DNA from: Dinoroseobacter sp049800835
GTDB taxonomy: Bacteria; Pseudomonadota; Alphaproteobacteria; Rhodobacterales; Rhodobacteraceae
Length of the DNA stretch: 64,000 bases
NCBI RefSeq assembly: GCF_049800835.1
Contig: NZ_JBNAFU010000005.1
Span: forward strand, 186,001 to 250,000
Reading direction: 5' to 3'
Under the pieces are notes generated by a model. The model saw nothing but the letters and a program-made list of their open reading frames with translations. It ran no database searches and was not told where the DNA came from. Below, in pieces: positions 1-7,362 of this stretch. The position numbers and the translations under genes were made by a program. Each line of letters opens with the position of its first letter. Position 1 is the first letter of the stretch.

Positions 1-1
1 T

Positions 2-130
2 CCGCTCACGAAGCCAGATCTACAACGCGCATTCCGCGAACTGAAGTCAGGCCTCAAGGTCTGGGTTGCAATAGCGCTCTTGGCACAAGGTGCGTTGCTG
101 GTAACTTTGCAGAACCTCCTTGGCGCATAG
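2..130 (+). CDS. C-terminal end of a membrane-anchored small protein (partial)
   Basis: The reading frame is open from the window edge to a TAG at 128-130, giving the last 42 residues of a protein. It reads as a charged helix (KPDLQRAFRELKSGLKVW) followed by a hydrophobic stretch of about 20 residues (VAIALLAQGALLVTLQNLL), i.e. a coiled coil with a C-terminal membrane anchor. The next gene starts 3 bp later in the same frame, suggesting translational coupling. The family is not recognised from this fragment and the start lies outside the window. Confidence 0.5.
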   Translation, partial: PLTKPDLQRAFRELKSGLKVWVAIALLAQGALLVTLQNLLGA

Positions 131-133
131 CGT

Positions 134-310
134 ATGGATACAATCGTCGCTGAAGCTGTTGCCCAACTCACCGCCTTACCCGAGAACACCCGGCACCAAA
201 TTGGCTGGGCCTTGCTGCGTGGGGAAGGGCAGCGGGAGTTGCCAGTCATCGAGTTCACCGACCCTACGCTTGACCGGGCGGACACGGCCAGCAACACTAT
301 CTTCGCCTAG
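134..310 (+). CDS. small acidic protein, possibly antitoxin-like
   Basis: A 58-residue frame starts at ATG 134, three bases after the stop of the preceding gene. The N-terminal half (MDTIVAEAVAQLTALPENTR) is a helix followed by the LPE phrase often seen in small antitoxins and in proteins partnered with toxins. The C-terminal half is acidic. No toxin gene sits beside it, so the antitoxin idea is only a resemblance. It lies in the accessory element just before the AlpA-like regulator. Function unknown. Confidence 0.45.
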   Translation: MDTIVAEAVAQLTALPENTRHQIGWALLRGEGQRELPVIEFTDPTLDRADTASNTIFA

Positions 311-359
311 GTTTTCGCAAACCGGGGTGATCGCGATTGCTCCTTAATCGGAGTTAATC

Positions 360-563
360 GTGATGACTAGACTACTGAGCAAGAAGCAAGTTCGGGAGAT
401 TGTAGGGTTCAGTTTTGCCCATATCGACCGCATGGAGAACGATCCTGCCTATGCGCATCTTGGCTTTCCAAAGCGCGTTCAGGTCGGCTTCCGGGTCTTT
501 TGGGTGGAAGAGGAAATCTACGCCTGGGTTGCGGCGCAGATAGCTAAGCGCGATGCTTCCTAG
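360..563 (+). CDS. AlpA-family DNA-binding regulator / excisionase-like
   Basis: A 67-residue protein with the AlpA layout: an N-terminal winged helix-turn-helix (LLSKKQVREIVGFSFAHIDR), a basic turn (FPKRVQVGFRVFW) and an acidic helix (EEEIYAWVAAQIAKR). Such proteins bind DNA and often control integrase expression or excision of integrative elements. The start is GTG 360 or ATG 363; a GGAG at about 348-351 fits either. It is the first clear mobile-element gene of the window. A second AlpA-like gene sits at 43.7 kb in an unrelated small element. Confidence 0.75.
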   Translation: MMTRLLSKKQVREIVGFSFAHIDRMENDPAYAHLGFPKRVQVGFRVFWVEEEIYAWVAAQIAKRDAS

Positions 564-610
564 CGGGGCATGGGGGGCGGGTCCAACCGTCCCCCTTTCT
601 GTCGAAGTAG

Positions 611-997
611 CTATTCGCAAAGCAGGCGGAAGGTCGCGCTAGGCACTCCTCCCGCAGGATCACTCACAGCCAAAATATCCAAGTGGCACCTCCTTTTGTC
701 AGCAAACGTGGACTCAAGAAAGAACGGAGCAAACGGCTGTGTAAGATCATAGCGTTCCCCTACTGTGACCGGATCGATTGAACCATTGATCCTCACCGCG
801 AGTTTTCCTCGCCTATCCCGTACTAAAGCCAACAACACGCTGCGATCTGTCAGATCAACAACTTCGTCTAGCCTCAAATCGAAGACGCCTTCATTGACCT
901 GAATGAAGTCCAGACCTGGCTCCCTGGATTGCGCGGTTCCATGGCTCGCTACCAAAGTCAGAAAAACAACTTTCAAAAATCGACTAAGCAAATTCAC
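611..997 (-). CDS. secreted hypothetical protein
   Basis: A 128-residue protein with a typical signal peptide (MNLLSRFLKVVFLTLVASHG, then a TAQS cleavage-like site), predicted to be exported. The mature part is mostly beta-type sequence with one cysteine in the middle region and one near the C-terminus (FRLLCE). Its ATG overlaps the stop of the upstream membrane gene (ATGA), so the two are translationally coupled and probably work together at the cell envelope. No family recognised. It is transcribed against the surrounding element genes. Confidence 0.55.
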   Translation of the reverse strand: MNLLSRFLKVVFLTLVASHGTAQSREPGLDFIQVNEGVFDLRLDEVVDLTDRSVLLALVRDRRGKLAVRINGSIDPVTVGERYDLTQPFAPFFLESTFADKRRCHLDILAVSDPAGGVPSATFRLLCE

Positions 998-1539
998 CCT
1001 CCAATCATGAACATTCGACCTGCTCGTTCTGTTACGCGAAAAGTTGGCGCTCCATCCCAGCCAAAACTACAAGAGTCATCGGTGTAGCATGGAAACGGCC
1101 CGTTCAACCCACCAGAGAACTCAACACCGGTTTGAAAAATTCTCTTCACCTCAGCCATCGCGCTGTCGTCCTCAGAAACAAAACAGGCACCGACCTCCAA
1201 CGGAATTCGCTCGCTGAGCGACGATCCAAGCACCACGCAGTCTGCGCCGTCCTGAATGATCCTTTTCGACGTTTGTTTATCGGCTGCAGGACTGACATTC
1301 TCCGTAACGTCTTCGCGAAAAACTTCCTGGCGTGTCACTACGTAGACTATGCCTCCACCGCCGACTAAACATAGTGCGAAGGCGATAAGCTTTACCCACC
1401 GATGCTCTCTAGAGAAGAATAGAAATGCGAGCAGCCCTAATGCGACAACAATGAGAGATACAATAGCCAGAGGATTGCTCGGCAGGCTCTCGAGTACGCT
1501 CGCAAGGTTCCTTAAAAAAGTATTCAATGCTGACCACAA
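994..1539 (-). CDS. membrane protein of unknown function
   Basis: A 181-residue protein with two hydrophobic segments near residues 24-44 and 49-67, then a soluble C-terminal domain containing several cysteines (CVVLGS, CFVSED, CYTDDSC), suggesting an exported, disulphide-bonded domain. The start is a TTG with no strong ribosome site, so the true start could lie slightly downstream. Its stop overlaps the start of the secreted protein gene that follows. No family recognised; probably a cargo pair of the element. Confidence 0.5.
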   Translation of the reverse strand: MWSALNTFLRNLASVLESLPSNPLAIVSLIVVALGLLAFLFFSREHRWVKLIAFALCLVGGGGIVYVVTRQEVFREDVTENVSPAADKQTSKRIIQDGADCVVLGSSLSERIPLEVGACFVSEDDSAMAEVKRIFQTGVEFSGGLNGPFPCYTDDSCSFGWDGAPTFRVTERAGRMFMIGG

Positions 1540-1710
1540 CGTAGCGTTGGCAAGATAGGGAAACGTAGTTGGCTTGCCTCACAAATACCAGCGGCAAGTA
1601 ATTTCACTGAGACAGTATCATAGATCATGGGGTGGAACACAGTATTCCTTCTGTTTCCATGTCTCAAAGCATGGCGGGAGGTCGAACATACCCCCCCATA
1701 CAACACCATT

Positions 1711-1838
1711 CCGCAGCAACTGGTCGTCAGGCATCCGCCATGACTCAATACGCTTTAGGGTAAAAACCCCACAGCCCTCACTCGGGTAAAGCGTATTGAG
1801 TCATGGCGCAGTTGCGCCAGACGACACAGTTGCTGCGG
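1711..1838. repeat. long imperfect inverted repeat (128 bp)
   Basis: The arms are nested. The inner arm 1736-1757 (CGCCATGACTCAATACGCTTTA) is repeated perfectly in reverse at 1787-1808. The outer arm 1711-1728 (CCGCAGCAACTGGTCGTC) returns at 1820-1838 with one inserted base. The centre holds a 29-base loop. It lies in a noncoding stretch (1540-2049) just upstream of the transfer ATPase genes, so it may be a transfer origin, replication origin or regulatory cruciform. The symmetry is seen directly; the function is inferred. Confidence 0.8.
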
Positions 1839-1980
1839 TGACTGGTACAGCCACAAGACTGATTCCATTCCCGTTAACTCAGACTCCAAGCTACGCAGCA
1901 CCCCCTCGCTTCTCTGCAGAAGAAACCGGGCACTAACTCGGTCTGGGGAAGGGGAGCGTATAATGCGAACGGATGTTCTT

Positions 1981-2050
1981 TAACGGTAGCATCCCTGTAG
2001 CCCCCGACTGGTCACCGCACACGGGGCGGGGGACTGGTATGCTACCGTTA
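1981..2050. repeat. 12-bp inverted repeat ending on an ATPase start codon
   Basis: TAACGGTAGCAT at 1981-1992 and its perfect reverse complement ATGCTACCGTTA at 2039-2050 enclose a G/C-rich 46-base spacer. The right arm shares its last base with the ATG (2050) of the following ATPase gene. No ribosome-binding site is visible next to that start. The arrangement could be an operator, a relaxase or replication-protein site, or an RNA hairpin that controls translation. Confidence 0.6.
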
Positions 2051-3060
2051 TGGCGCATCAACTCCTTCTGGGTGGGCACGGGACTGGCAAGACCAGTCTT
2101 ATTGTGGAGCAGATAGGGAAGAGCACCGCCAAGGGTCACGGCGTCTGCTTCTTCGACGCCCACGGTATCACGCTTCCGACCGTTCCAGACCTCGTCTTCG
2201 ATCCAGCAGAAACGCGCTGGAACCCGTTGCGCGAACCCATCGAGCCCGCCTTGGCCGCGACGCTCTTTCAAGAGACAACCAAGAGCGCGTGGGACTACGC
2301 CGGGCAGACCACACCCACGATGGACATGTTCCTATTGTTCTCCGCTGCTGCCCTGATCGAAAACGGTCATAACCTGTCGGATATCTTGAAGCTGCTCATC
2401 GACAAACAGTACCGCTCTACGCTGCACTTCAAAGACGAGCTGACCGCGATGTTCTGGGCAGACTTCGAGCAACTGAAGCCGATCCAGCAACGCCAAGAGG
2501 TCGCGAGTACGATCAACAAGTTCTTCACGCTTCTGGCTGACCCGCGCGCCCGGCGCATGCTGTCGGTCAACAAGAAGGGGATACATCTCTCGGACTACCT
2601 GCAAGACCAGATACTGCATGTTCGATTGCCCGTTCGTCTGTATGGGAAAGCCAAGGTTAAGCTGATTGGCTCGCTGGTGTTGTCGTACCTCACCCAGCTA
2701 CTCCTGGAGCGCAACGACCCACGACCGTACGATATCTACATCGACGACGCCCACTTGTACGCCCACGATACAGTACAAAATGCCCTGGTGAACTCCACCC
2801 GCTACGGCCTCTCGGTGACGGTTGCCACGCAGAGCAGCACGCAATTCGATCAGACGTTGTTTGATGCGCCTTTGGGCAATACAGAGCGGCAATTTCTATT
2901 CCGTGTGTCGCAGGAGGACGCTGCAATCCTGTCCCCGCATATGCCCGCCAACCATTCAAAAGTATCGCTTGATCGATTGCCAAACCATTCATACCGTGAA
3001 CTACCATTTAATAAATTGCGCCCCGATGGGGTCACGTTTCCACTGGAGAATTTACATTGA
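2050..3060 (+). CDS. conjugative-transfer-type P-loop ATPase (HerA/VirD4-like), short form
   Basis: A 336-residue protein whose Walker A (GGHGTGKTS) lies right at the N-terminus, about residues 8-16, so no membrane domain precedes it. Walker B is YDIYIDDAHL near residue 231, followed by a sensor-like VTVATQSS segment. This is the core of the FtsK/HerA/VirD4 superfamily that pumps DNA. The overlap of its start with an inverted repeat is described separately. Its TGA overlaps the TTG start of the next gene (TTGA), giving a coupled operon. It may cooperate with the larger ATPase at 3504-5435. Confidence 0.75.
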   Translation: MAHQLLLGGHGTGKTSLIVEQIGKSTAKGHGVCFFDAHGITLPTVPDLVFDPAETRWNPLREPIEPALAATLFQETTKSAWDYAGQTTPTMDMFLLFSAAALIENGHNLSDILKLLIDKQYRSTLHFKDELTAMFWADFEQLKPIQQRQEVASTINKFFTLLADPRARRMLSVNKKGIHLSDYLQDQILHVRLPVRLYGKAKVKLIGSLVLSYLTQLLLERNDPRPYDIYIDDAHLYAHDTVQNALVNSTRYGLSVTVATQSSTQFDQTLFDAPLGNTERQFLFRVSQEDAAILSPHMPANHSKVSLDRLPNHSYRELPFNKLRPDGVTFPLENLH

Positions 3061-3395
3061 AAGTTTCGATTACGCAGGAAACCCGCAAGGCTGGATTACT
3101 GGGCGGCAAGCGGGAATGGCAAACGACTATGAAGATCACCGCCACCGAAGAAGAGAAGGCGGTGGTGTCCTCTGGCAATCTCGGCGACTTCACCCTTGTG
3201 ACGTTGCCTTCATTCAGCGGAAATGGTGAGACGGAATATACCGCCGACCAGATGCTCAAGGACGCAGTCTTCACCATCAGCGGAAACCAGTGGCACGCAA
3301 ACGATATGGCGAAGCGCATGAAAGGCGGCGCGGCGGGCTTGAAGTCTCTGATTGAAGAGACGATGGCTGATGAGACCGGTGAATTTGAGCTTTGA
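3057..3395 (+). CDS. small hypothetical protein of the transfer operon
   Basis: A 112-residue protein starting at TTG 3057, with GGAG at 3046-3049 giving good spacing. It overlaps the previous stop by four bases. The sequence is mixed charged, without signal or membrane segments; the C-terminal half (ANDMAKRMKGGAAGLKSLIE) is likely helical. The family is not recognised. Tight overlaps on both sides place it between two DNA-transfer ATPases, so it is probably an accessory of the same machine. Confidence 0.6.
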   Translation: MKVSITQETRKAGLLGGKREWQTTMKITATEEEKAVVSSGNLGDFTLVTLPSFSGNGETEYTADQMLKDAVFTISGNQWHANDMAKRMKGGAAGLKSLIEETMADETGEFEL

Positions 3396-3766
3396 TTGAC
3401 GACGCACTCGGCTTTCTGCTCGCCGCGTTTGTCTTCGTCTGCATCTTGAATGCGGTTGTCGCGGCCAGCTCAGCACTAGCAGTCCTGGCCGTGCCAGGAG
3501 CGATTGGCTACAATCTATTGGCACCAAACCAAGTCCACGACGGCGAAGGAGCGGCAAGCCAAAGCGCGCACAATGCAGCTCTATCGCTCGGTGAAAGCAA
3601 AGTTCACCGAAATCGATATCGAGCGCTTTCTGTCCGAGCGTCTCGACTACCCAGATGCAGACGATCCGAACTCGTACACGCAGTTCACCATTGCCACCCG
3701 CCTGGTCGCCTTCGAGAACCTGGACAGCTATCCGCCCGAACCGCCAGAACTATGCGACAGCATTGA
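3392..3766 (+). CDS. membrane-segment frame, probably the N-terminus of the following ATPase separated by a frameshift
   Basis: A frame starting at TTG 3392 overlaps the previous stop and encodes two hydrophobic stretches (LGFLLAAFVFVCILNAVVAA, SALAVLAVPGAIGY) within its first 45 residues. Beyond about 3510 the frame turns arginine-rich and looks like noncoding shadow, while the neighbouring frame becomes the ATPase. VirD4/HerA-type transfer ATPases often begin with such membrane helices. The sensible reading is one protein split by a +1 shift between about 3500 and 3573. A stand-alone small membrane protein is the alternative. Confidence 0.4.
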   Translation: MIDDALGFLLAAFVFVCILNAVVAASSALAVLAVPGAIGYNLLAPNQVHDGEGAASQSAHNAALSLGESKVHRNRYRALSVRASRLPRCRRSELVHAVHHCHPPGRLREPGQLSARTARTMRQH

Positions 3767-5435
3767 AGGCGGACGATACCGAGACTTTCTCAATCAAATC
3801 TCGCCCGACGACTTCACCCTGCGCCTAGAGCACATTTGTCGAGTGGCGGAGTTGTGTAACCGGCCAGCAACCACCGAGAACGTCGCTATCGTGGTATACA
3901 CGGCGGTTGAGACGCTCTCAGACGGGCGGAGCATTCTTCCCAACATGCAAAAGCGGCTTGATGAGAACTATGCGCTGCTGAAGGAAGTCGCGCCCCGCGA
4001 TTACAAGGGCGACGACATCATCGACGCTTACCTCAAAGGCACGCCACTCGCGCTGATGGCCGAGATGGTCTTTGATGAGAGTATCGAGCTCCCGCATGAG
4101 CTCAGAAACCAGCACCACGCCATTATCGCGGGCACCGGGCACGGCAAGACCCAGTGCCTGCAACAGATGCTCTTGCAGGACTTTGAAGAAGACGACGCCT
4201 GCGTGATCGTCATCGATAGCCAAGGATCGATGCTTGAGAAGCTCCTGCATGTCGTCTCTTGGGATCGTTGTGTCTATCTCGACGGGGGGAACATCCGCAC
4301 CCCGCTTGCGCTCAGCGCGTTCTCGATTGGCCGCACGGATCGACCCGAAGACGAGCCCAAAGTGCGGACAGCGGTCGCGCTCTATGAGCACATGTTTGCC
4401 GCGCGCGACACGGCGCTCACGACAACCCAGTCAACGCTCTACCGCTTCCTATCGCGGTTCTTGATGGTCATCCCCAATGCGAACTTTGATACCGCGCTGG
4501 AGATCTTGCAGGACGGCTACGAGGCCTATGCGAAGCACGTCGCACACCTTGATGAGACCTCGCAGAAGTTTGTCACCACGCAGCTTTGCAATCCAAAAGA
4601 CAAGCATGCGAGCCAGAGCTACCGCACCACCCGGCAGGAGGTTGCACGCCGCCTCTTCACGCTGATGGAGAGCCGGACACTCAAGGGCATGTTCAACGCG
4701 CCGGAGAGCAAGGTGGACATCGCACAAGCGATCCGAGAAGACCGGATCATTCTCATCAACACCGCCCAAGCGGTACTGGGTGATGAGGGCGCACAGCTCT
4801 TTGGCAAGTATTGCTTTGCGCAGATCGCCATCGAAGTCCTGGCGCGCGCCGAAACGAAAAAACGGGTCTACCTCTATCTTGATGAGGCACAGGAGTACCT
4901 TTCTGACAGCCCGATTATTCGCCGTCTCTATGAGCAAGGACGCAAACGCGGACTGTGTCTCGTCACGGCGTGCCAGGAGTTAGACCAGTTAGAACGCGCG
5001 GGGATTGACCGCATGATCAACTCGCTCACTTCCATCAAATTTGCCGGGGGTGTCAGTGCGCAGGACGCTGCCAAATTCGCCAAGGAAATGGACACGGAGG
5101 CGGAGACCATTCGCGGCGTTCCTGCGCTCACCTTCGCGGCCTGGGTCAAACACCATGGTACCGGTGTGTACAACGTGCGGCCTGGTTTGCTGGAAGATCG
5201 GATCGCGGCAGAGCCGGAAGACACCGAGAGCCTCAAGCAGATGATGATCGATCTCTTTCACTACGACCCCAAGCGAACCAGCGCGGCAAAGCAACCCCAC
5301 ACCGGCGAAGACGCCGAGCCTGACTTCGAAAGCTACTGGGACGATGAGCCGACACCAGGCACGTCAAATGAGAAAAAGCGCAGCTCTAGGCCGGACGACC
5401 CGCTCGATCCAGACCGCCCTCAGGATTTAGACTAA
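3504..5435 (+). CDS. conjugative DNA-transfer ATPase (VirD4/HerA-like)
   Basis: Up to 643 residues from TTG 3504; an ATG at 3573 is a second possible start. Walker A is GTGHGKT at residues 210-216 and Walker B is RVYLYLDEAQEY around residue 455, followed by a VTACQELDQLE sensor segment. The C-terminus is acidic and proline-rich, apparently disordered. This is the typical coupling or translocation motor that moves DNA during conjugation. The frame has no membrane anchor of its own, but the overlapping frame at 3392 encodes one, so the gene may be frameshifted. Confidence 0.8.
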   Translation: MATIYWHQTKSTTAKERQAKARTMQLYRSVKAKFTEIDIERFLSERLDYPDADDPNSYTQFTIATRLVAFENLDSYPPEPPELCDSIEGGRYRDFLNQISPDDFTLRLEHICRVAELCNRPATTENVAIVVYTAVETLSDGRSILPNMQKRLDENYALLKEVAPRDYKGDDIIDAYLKGTPLALMAEMVFDESIELPHELRNQHHAIIAGTGHGKTQCLQQMLLQDFEEDDACVIVIDSQGSMLEKLLHVVSWDRCVYLDGGNIRTPLALSAFSIGRTDRPEDEPKVRTAVALYEHMFAARDTALTTTQSTLYRFLSRFLMVIPNANFDTALEILQDGYEAYAKHVAHLDETSQKFVTTQLCNPKDKHASQSYRTTRQEVARRLFTLMESRTLKGMFNAPESKVDIAQAIREDRIILINTAQAVLGDEGAQLFGKYCFAQIAIEVLARAETKKRVYLYLDEAQEYLSDSPIIRRLYEQGRKRGLCLVTACQELDQLERAGIDRMINSLTSIKFAGGVSAQDAAKFAKEMDTEAETIRGVPALTFAAWVKHHGTGVYNVRPGLLEDRIAAEPEDTESLKQMMIDLFHYDPKRTSAAKQPHTGEDAEPDFESYWDDEPTPGTSNEKKRSSRPDDPLDPDRPQDLD

Positions 5436-5534
5436 GTATTTGCTATACTGCATGTATGCGCACTCCAAACATGTGCCCACATGCCAACTATGCTGCCCTT
5501 TGACGAGACGAAACCGACGCCCCAATAACGAGGT

Positions 5535-6470
5535 ATGCGCAAACCTCGTTTCAAACGCGTCCCGCCCAAAACAGCGCTGAGTGTAGCGCCGACGATGTAC
5601 GAAGTGCTGGAGCTGATCTACCAGTTCAAAGCACTGCGCTCACATCACATCGCCATGCACCTGCCGCATCGACACGCGCGCGGATTGTCCCATTCCTTGC
5701 GTCTGATGTTTGACCACGGCTTGATCGATAAGCGGTTTTGCGGGCTCTACGAACGCGACACGTACTTCCTGCTCGACAAAGGGCTCGACCAACTCGCGGG
5801 GCGTGATCTGCCACCACGCTTTCTGTTCCTGGGCGGCGGGCTTGATATCAACCTGGGGCGCGAATGGGCGCACTCGATGATGACGATTGATTTGCTGTCT
5901 AACCTCAAAGCTGGGGCAGACGCCGCAGGCCTGCGGCTCATCTCCGCCGAAGGAATCTACCAAAACGCAACCGTCGAAACGCCGTTTATCTTCCCGAGAA
6001 AGACCGAATACACCGATAGGAAGAGTAGGGAAGTGGTGCCACACACGGTTGTGCCGGATGGTGTGGTCGGGATCGGGTACCCCGATGGGCGGCGCGCATT
6101 CTTCGCCATCGAAGCAGAACACAATAAAGCCAACAGCCGTTTTGATGACGACGATCCGAGCTCAAAGCAAAGCTCGACCAACAAGAAGTTCAAAGCCTAC
6201 CGCGACATCGATTGGCGAAAGGTCTACGCAAATTTAGGTGTGCGGAATATGCGCGTGCTGATGGTGGCTCCGACAAGCACGCAAATCAAAAACAAGTTCG
6301 ATCTGGGAAAGAAGGTGGTCTCCGAGAGCCATCTGTTTCTGGGTCAAAGCGTGCCGGTGGTACACGAAACCGACGTGCCAACGCTCCCACAGCTTATTGA
6401 TGAACCCTGGTTGCGTATCGGCCTGCCCCCTGAGCAGATCAACACCTCGACGCTCCGAGCTCATGCATGA
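5535..6470 (+). CDS. replication-relaxation family protein (relaxase-like)
   Basis: A 311-residue protein with a basic N-terminus, a winged-helix segment (MYEVLELIYQFKALRSHHIA) and a core containing VVPDGVVGIGYPDG followed by FFAIEAEHNKA. The D...E...E pattern is typical of the replication-relaxation (Replic_Relax/MobC-like) family found in mobilisable elements and plasmids. Such proteins have nuclease-like folds and are thought to act on transfer or replication origins. It is preceded by about 100 bp of noncoding DNA and its stop overlaps the neighbouring open frame. It supports reading the region as a mobilisable element. Confidence 0.7.
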   Translation: MRKPRFKRVPPKTALSVAPTMYEVLELIYQFKALRSHHIAMHLPHRHARGLSHSLRLMFDHGLIDKRFCGLYERDTYFLLDKGLDQLAGRDLPPRFLFLGGGLDINLGREWAHSMMTIDLLSNLKAGADAAGLRLISAEGIYQNATVETPFIFPRKTEYTDRKSREVVPHTVVPDGVVGIGYPDGRRAFFAIEAEHNKANSRFDDDDPSSKQSSTNKKFKAYRDIDWRKVYANLGVRNMRVLMVAPTSTQIKNKFDLGKKVVSESHLFLGQSVPVVHETDVPTLPQLIDEPWLRIGLPPEQINTSTLRAHA

Positions 6471-6529
6471 ACAGCCTGACCTACGCATGGTACAATGAGA
6501 CACGGATGTCCTTCAGAAAGGAGACCGTG

Positions 6530-7063
6530 GTGTCTACATTCATCGACTTTGAGGCCGTGAAGGCCGACAACCCCATTGCCGAGGTCGCAGAACGCCTTGG
6601 CCTTACGCTCAAGAAAGCAGGCAACACGTTGCGTGGGCCATGCCCATCGGGAGAGGGAGGCGAGCGTGGTCTTGCGATTACGCCGAGCAAAGGCGTCTGG
6701 TACAGCTTCCCGCTGCAAAGGGGCGGCGACGTACTGGCGCTTGTGCAGCTCATCAACGATTGCGACGTCAAGGAAGCAGCACAATTCCTAGCGGGTACCG
6801 AGCCACTGGAGAAGGCCAAGAAGTCATCTTCAGAGAGGGGAGCGGAACGTGGCTTCCGCCCCCTCGACTATCTTGAGCCTGATCATCCGGCGGTAGAAGC
6901 GCTCGGGCTGGAGGTTGAAGATGCAAAGGCGCTTGGGATTGGATACGCCCCGCGCGGCACGTTGCGAGGAACTGTAGCAGTACCCATCCGTAGAAAAGAT
7001 GGGAGGCTTGCAGGCTACATTGGAATTACAGAAGCTTCGCTGCCAGTCTCGTGGCACCACTAA
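6530..7063 (+). CDS. primase-type CHC2 zinc-finger-like protein
   Basis: The chosen start is GTG 6530, six bases after AAGGAG at 6518-6523; the frame itself opens earlier, at 6467. The product is about 177 residues. Residues 1-85 follow the DnaG CHC2 layout: a helix (NPIAEVAERLGLTLKKAGNT), then LRGPCPSG, ITPSKGVWYSF and GGDVLALVQLI. Only one of the usual zinc ligands (Cys in GPCPSG) is kept. The C-terminal half (residues 105-177) resembles the hinge to a TOPRIM domain, but the catalytic TOPRIM is missing. It may prime or load at the element's origin. Confidence 0.65.
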   Translation: MSTFIDFEAVKADNPIAEVAERLGLTLKKAGNTLRGPCPSGEGGERGLAITPSKGVWYSFPLQRGGDVLALVQLINDCDVKEAAQFLAGTEPLEKAKKSSSERGAERGFRPLDYLEPDHPAVEALGLEVEDAKALGIGYAPRGTLRGTVAVPIRRKDGRLAGYIGITEASLPVSWHH

Positions 7064-7079
7064 ACCAATAGCATAGAGT

Positions 7080-7107
7080 GAAGACCCACGTGGCCTTCGC
7101 TTTTTTC
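7080..7107 (+). terminator. rho-independent terminator after the primase-like gene
   Basis: A hairpin GAAGACC / GGCCTTC (7 pairs with one mismatch) with loop CACGT is followed by GCTTTTTTC. It lies 17 bases after the stop at 7063 and closes the transfer operon. The remaining noncoding stretch to 7362 shows no gene. It becomes AT-rich towards the symporter gene, and the promoter of the following cassette probably lies there. Confidence 0.55.
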
Positions 7108-7362
7108 GTCACGTAGAAAGATCACTGGCTGCCCTTGCAAGCAATATCTTCGTCTTGGGTGCTAGCCAACAACAAAATGCTTGAAGGTCACTTATGCCTA
7201 GCTCGCTGTCTTTTCCTTACAACGGAACTCGTCTTTTGGTGGGTTCTCTGACGAGTGGCAGGCCAAGATGCAGAGTAGATTTTTCTCTAGCAAGCAGCTG
7301 AAAAATATGTAAAAAATGATGCGGCACCATGCTACGTGTTAACATATTGAATGAGGTGAGTT

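Noticed and set aside
120..347. 75-residue frame overlapping the 58-residue gene at 134-310
   Set aside because: It reads as low-complexity Ser/Pro/Thr in another frame, while the 134-310 frame starts right after an upstream stop and looks helical and acidic like a real small protein.
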